From Rhodoferax sp. (GTDB lineage: Bacteria > Pseudomonadota > Gammaproteobacteria > Burkholderiales > Burkholderiaceae_C), in contig JADGRK010000124.1 in NCBI GenBank assembly GCA_017880985.1, positions 1 to 7,199 of the forward strand: a DNA stretch of 7,199 nt, written 5' to 3'. The notes beneath the pieces are model-generated. The model worked only from the letters and a program-made list of their open reading frames with translations, made no database searches and was not told where the DNA came from. This document shows, piece by piece, positions 6,576-7,199 of this stretch (the first letter of the stretch is position 1; every line of letters starts with the position of its first letter). The translations under genes and the position numbers were made by a program.

Positions 6576-7199
6576 CCTTGTTCCGCCATGCGTTCGGCCA
6601 CGCGCCGGCGCTGCGCCTCGTTCATATGCAGGCCGCACTTGGTGCGTCGCCACAACACGTCTTCGGCCGAGCGCGCCCATTCGTTCTCGGCGAGATAGGC
6701 GAGCTCGCGCTCAAACAGCCCGCCGCCGAAATTCTCGCCCAGGTCGGCTTCGGTTTTCGCGCCGTCGAGAATGATGTCGGCCAGCGTCCCATGGCGGCGC
6801 AGGAGGCGCGCCAGCCAATGCGGATCGAGCCCCGAATGGCGCGAACGGAATGCGCCCAGCACGCTCAGAAAATCGCGCCCGCCGAAATCGCCGCCCGGCA
6901 GCGGCTCGGCATGGGTCCAGGGCCGGCGCGCCGGGATCCAGCGCGCGAGCTTGTCCATGACATGCTCGGCCAGCTTGCGGTAAGTGGTGATCTTGCCGCC
7001 GAACACCGACACGAGCGGCGGTCCTTGTTCGTCCAGCAGCAGCACGTAGTCGCGGGTGATGGCCGAAGGGTCCTCCTGGCCGTCGTCGTACAGCGGACGC
7101 ACGCCGCTGTAGCTCCACGCCACCTGGTCGGGCGTGACCGCACGCGCGCTGTAGCGGCTCGCCGCCGCGCACAGGTAGGCGATCTCCTCGACCGAGATT
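6572..7199 (-). CDS. glpD: Aerobic glycerol-3-phosphate dehydrogenase, C-terminal part
   Basis: The gene enters from beyond the right edge; only the last 208 residues are visible, first full codon at 7198-7196. GlpD is the FAD-dependent, membrane-associated enzyme that oxidises glycerol 3-phosphate to dihydroxyacetone phosphate and feeds electrons to quinone. The visible part includes the end of the FAD/substrate domain, with WSYSGVRPLYDD, AITRDYVL and VFGGKITTYRKLAEH, and then the C-terminal helical domain with EADLGENFG and SAEDVLWRRTKCGLHM. These are hallmark segments that line up in order with E. coli GlpD. The frame is open to the window edge, so the codon at 7123, a GTG in VAWSYSG, is internal and not a start. 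The gene ends with TGA at 6574-6572, overlapping the next gene. Confidence 0.95.
   Translation of the reverse strand, partial: ISVEEIAYLCAAASRYSARAVTPDQVAWSYSGVRPLYDDGQEDPSAITRDYVLLLDEQGPPLVSVFGGKITTYRKLAEHVMDKLARWIPARRPWTHAEPLPGGDFGGRDFLSVLGAFRSRHSGLDPHWLARLLRRHGTLADIILDGAKTEADLGENFGGGLFERELAYLAENEWARSAEDVLWRRTKCGLHMNEAQRRRVAERMAEQG

Overview
The window looks like chromosomal DNA of a betaproteobacterium, most likely order Burkholderiales and perhaps Comamonadaceae. This is inferred from protein character, high GC and third-position GC; it rests on family resemblance, not on a search. All recognised genes lie on the minus strand, so transcription runs from 7199 towards 1.

In transcription order: (1) the 3' part of glpD, aerobic glycerol-3-phosphate dehydrogenase, cut by the window edge; (2) a HAD-IIB type phosphatase whose GTG start overlaps the glpD stop; (3) a small three-helix DUF2721 membrane protein 13 bases later. 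These three look like one translationally coupled unit. (4) After a 71-base gap comes an exported two-haem cytochrome c of c4/c553 type. (5) Then uup, an ABC-F ATPase with two nucleotide-binding domains. (6) Overlapping the end of uup is a two-domain protein that joins an aminoglycoside-phosphotransferase-like kinase to a P-loop (AAA-type) kinase. No strong terminator separates genes 1 to 6, so read-through is possible, but the gaps at 5241-5311 and 4532-4571 may hold internal promoters.

Between about 867 and 1091 is a non-genic stretch. It holds a perfect inverted repeat that probably acts as the operator of the next module, and a plus-strand, coding-like fragment without a start codon. (7) A vapB-vapC type II toxin-antitoxin pair follows, with the genes overlapping by four bases. 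Downstream of vapC, at 133-207, is a compact nested inverted-repeat structure that includes a possible intrinsic terminator. Nothing recognisable was found in bases 1-132.

Most of the window is ordinary core gene content. The parts most worth a second look are the vapBC module with its operator, the folded structure behind it, the APH-kinase/P-loop-kinase fusion coupled to uup, and the glpD-HAD-DUF2721 coupling. I saw no CRISPR array, tRNA, rRNA or insertion sequence, and nothing that amounts to a convincing new multi-gene system.
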